Assembly: GCA_016165875.1 (NCBI GenBank)
Contig: JABBOT010000011.1
Span: 6,451,700 to 6,515,699 of the forward strand
DNA: 64,000 nucleotides
Direction: 5' to 3'
From: Acanthopleura granulata
Lineage: Eukaryota; Mollusca; Polyplacophora; Chitonida; Chitonidae
The notes under the pieces were generated by a model. That model was not told the origin of the DNA. It saw nothing but the letters and a program-made list of their open reading frames with translations, and did not search any database. Shown in pieces: positions 63,335 through 64,000 of this stretch (positions within the stretch are counted from its first letter, which is position 1; the number at the start of each line of letters is the position of its first letter). The position numbers and the translations under genes were made by a program.

Positions 63335-63410
63335 ATCGGTGAGGCAGCACATCCGTCCTGCAACAATGTGGCATGACCATCATCAAACTGAAATTCTGCT
63401 AAGTACGTCG
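63335..63410 (+). mobile_element. decayed family-C SINE 3' remnant
   Basis: 'cggtgaggcagcacatccgt' and 'cctgcaacaatgtggcatga' resemble 'gggtgaggcagcaccag' and 'atccgtcctgcaccaagg' in the full copy at 35490-35777, with the intervening bases deleted. Confidence 0.35.
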
Positions 63411-63519
63411 TAATTTACTTATCAATTGACCCTAACAAAAAAATGGTGGAAATCTGTTCTGCACAGGTAGTCAGTAAGTATATGGATTGTAATGGCCTGG
63501 TTAATTTTTCTGTCGCATG

Positions 63520-63770
63520 ACCATTTTGTCTTCTCGTGGCAAGGCGAATACTTGCGGCGTAAGTGCTTCCGCCACTGAGACATCAGGGCAAAGACACCAG
63601 GCATGATACCCCACCCAGTCACATTATACTGACACCAGGCAACCAGTCTTGTTTCCTTGCCCCAACCCCTAAGTTTTGAACGTCAAGCGACGCAGCAACA
63701 AGTACAATTTTTAAAGTCTTTGGTATGACTGGACTCAGGATTGAATTGTGATCCAAAAGCCCGGAAAGAA
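63520..63770 (-). mobile_element. family-B SINE, head and body
   Basis: 'agacaccaggcatgatacc', 'cacccagtcacattatactg', 'accagtcttgtttccttgcc' and 'tttaaagtctttggtatgac' follow family B in reversed order. The B box is degraded ('aggattgaattgtgatcc') and the 3' tail is missing. Confidence 0.72.
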
Positions 63771-63845
63771 GTATATTTTTTGTACATAGGCCTAAATGAA
63801 TTCTTTGGTCACTTTAGCCTGCCAAGTGAAGCATTAATCTACTTA

Positions 63846-64000
63846 ATGCTGGGAGGGGCCTCCGTGAGGGTTAAGGCGCTGTCGCTGTGAGTTCAAGTCC
63901 AGCTGATTCTGGCTTCCTCTCTTGCCAAACATGGAACGGCCTGCCAGCAACCAGCGACTGGTCACGGTTTCCGCCGGGCTCTGCCAGGTTTTCTCCCAAC
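63846..64000 (+). mobile_element. RUDI-like V-SINE cut by the window end
   Basis: Head 'ggggcctccgtgagggttaa', B box 'tgagttcaagtccag', 'ttctggcttcctctcttgcc', 'ggcctgccagcaaccagcga' and 'ccgggctctgccaggttttc', running off the right edge. The 3' module and tail would lie outside. Confidence 0.88.

Overview
This is eukaryotic nuclear DNA, most likely from a marine mollusc. Identification is by sequence features alone. Introns use GT/AG, there is no operon structure, coding density is very low, and many SINEs are present. The main SINE carries a tRNA-like head with an 'agttcaagtcc' B box, a 'cgtcgtataagtgaaatattcttgag' type 3' module and a (TAAA)n tail. It resembles the molluscan V-SINE known as RUDI. 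A gastropod is plausible but not proven.

The only gene I can name with confidence is the terminal coding exon of a neuropeptide precursor on the + strand (6946-7852). It has a pyrimidine-rich 3' splice site and an open frame of 301 residues to the stop. It holds 13 copies of a roughly 10-residue peptide, core [hydrophobic]-D-x-[LIV]-[GD]-x-[GS]-[FL]-[ILV], each bounded by dibasic sites. The signal-peptide exon is not visible in this window. The core resembles pedal peptide/orcokinin-type neuropeptides, orcokinin B most closely, but this family placement is tentative.

Layout. 1-9 kb: scattered SINE copies, a possible CCAAT/TATA promoter near 5.5 kb, the neuropeptide exon and candidate poly(A) signals. 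9-17.6 kb: a dense SINE district with at least four tRNA-headed families, nested copies and one mosaic copy, plus a candidate short first exon at 13332-13377. 17.6-23.3 kb: nothing recognisable. 23.3-25.3 kb: degenerate TTGATT-rich DNA and a 105-bp near-perfect hairpin. 25.4-54 kb: an old array of long diverged repeat units, three extended copies in direct order, fragments beyond, and one inverted fragment. Younger SINEs sit inside it, as does a 61-bp-period satellite at about 47-47.9 kb. 56.5-64 kb: SINEs, a 609-bp MITE-like element with terminal inverted repeats and TTAA flanks, a tandem repeat at 60 kb, and several short exon-like stretches on the + strand (58458, 60377, 61257). Those stretches could belong to one unrecognised gene.

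No rRNA, functional tRNA, CRISPR, reverse transcriptase, transposase or viral gene was recognised. Six SINE copies have recognisable target-site duplications, which fixes their boundaries. The most interesting items are the 13-copy peptide precursor and the uncharacterised multi-kilobase repeat array.
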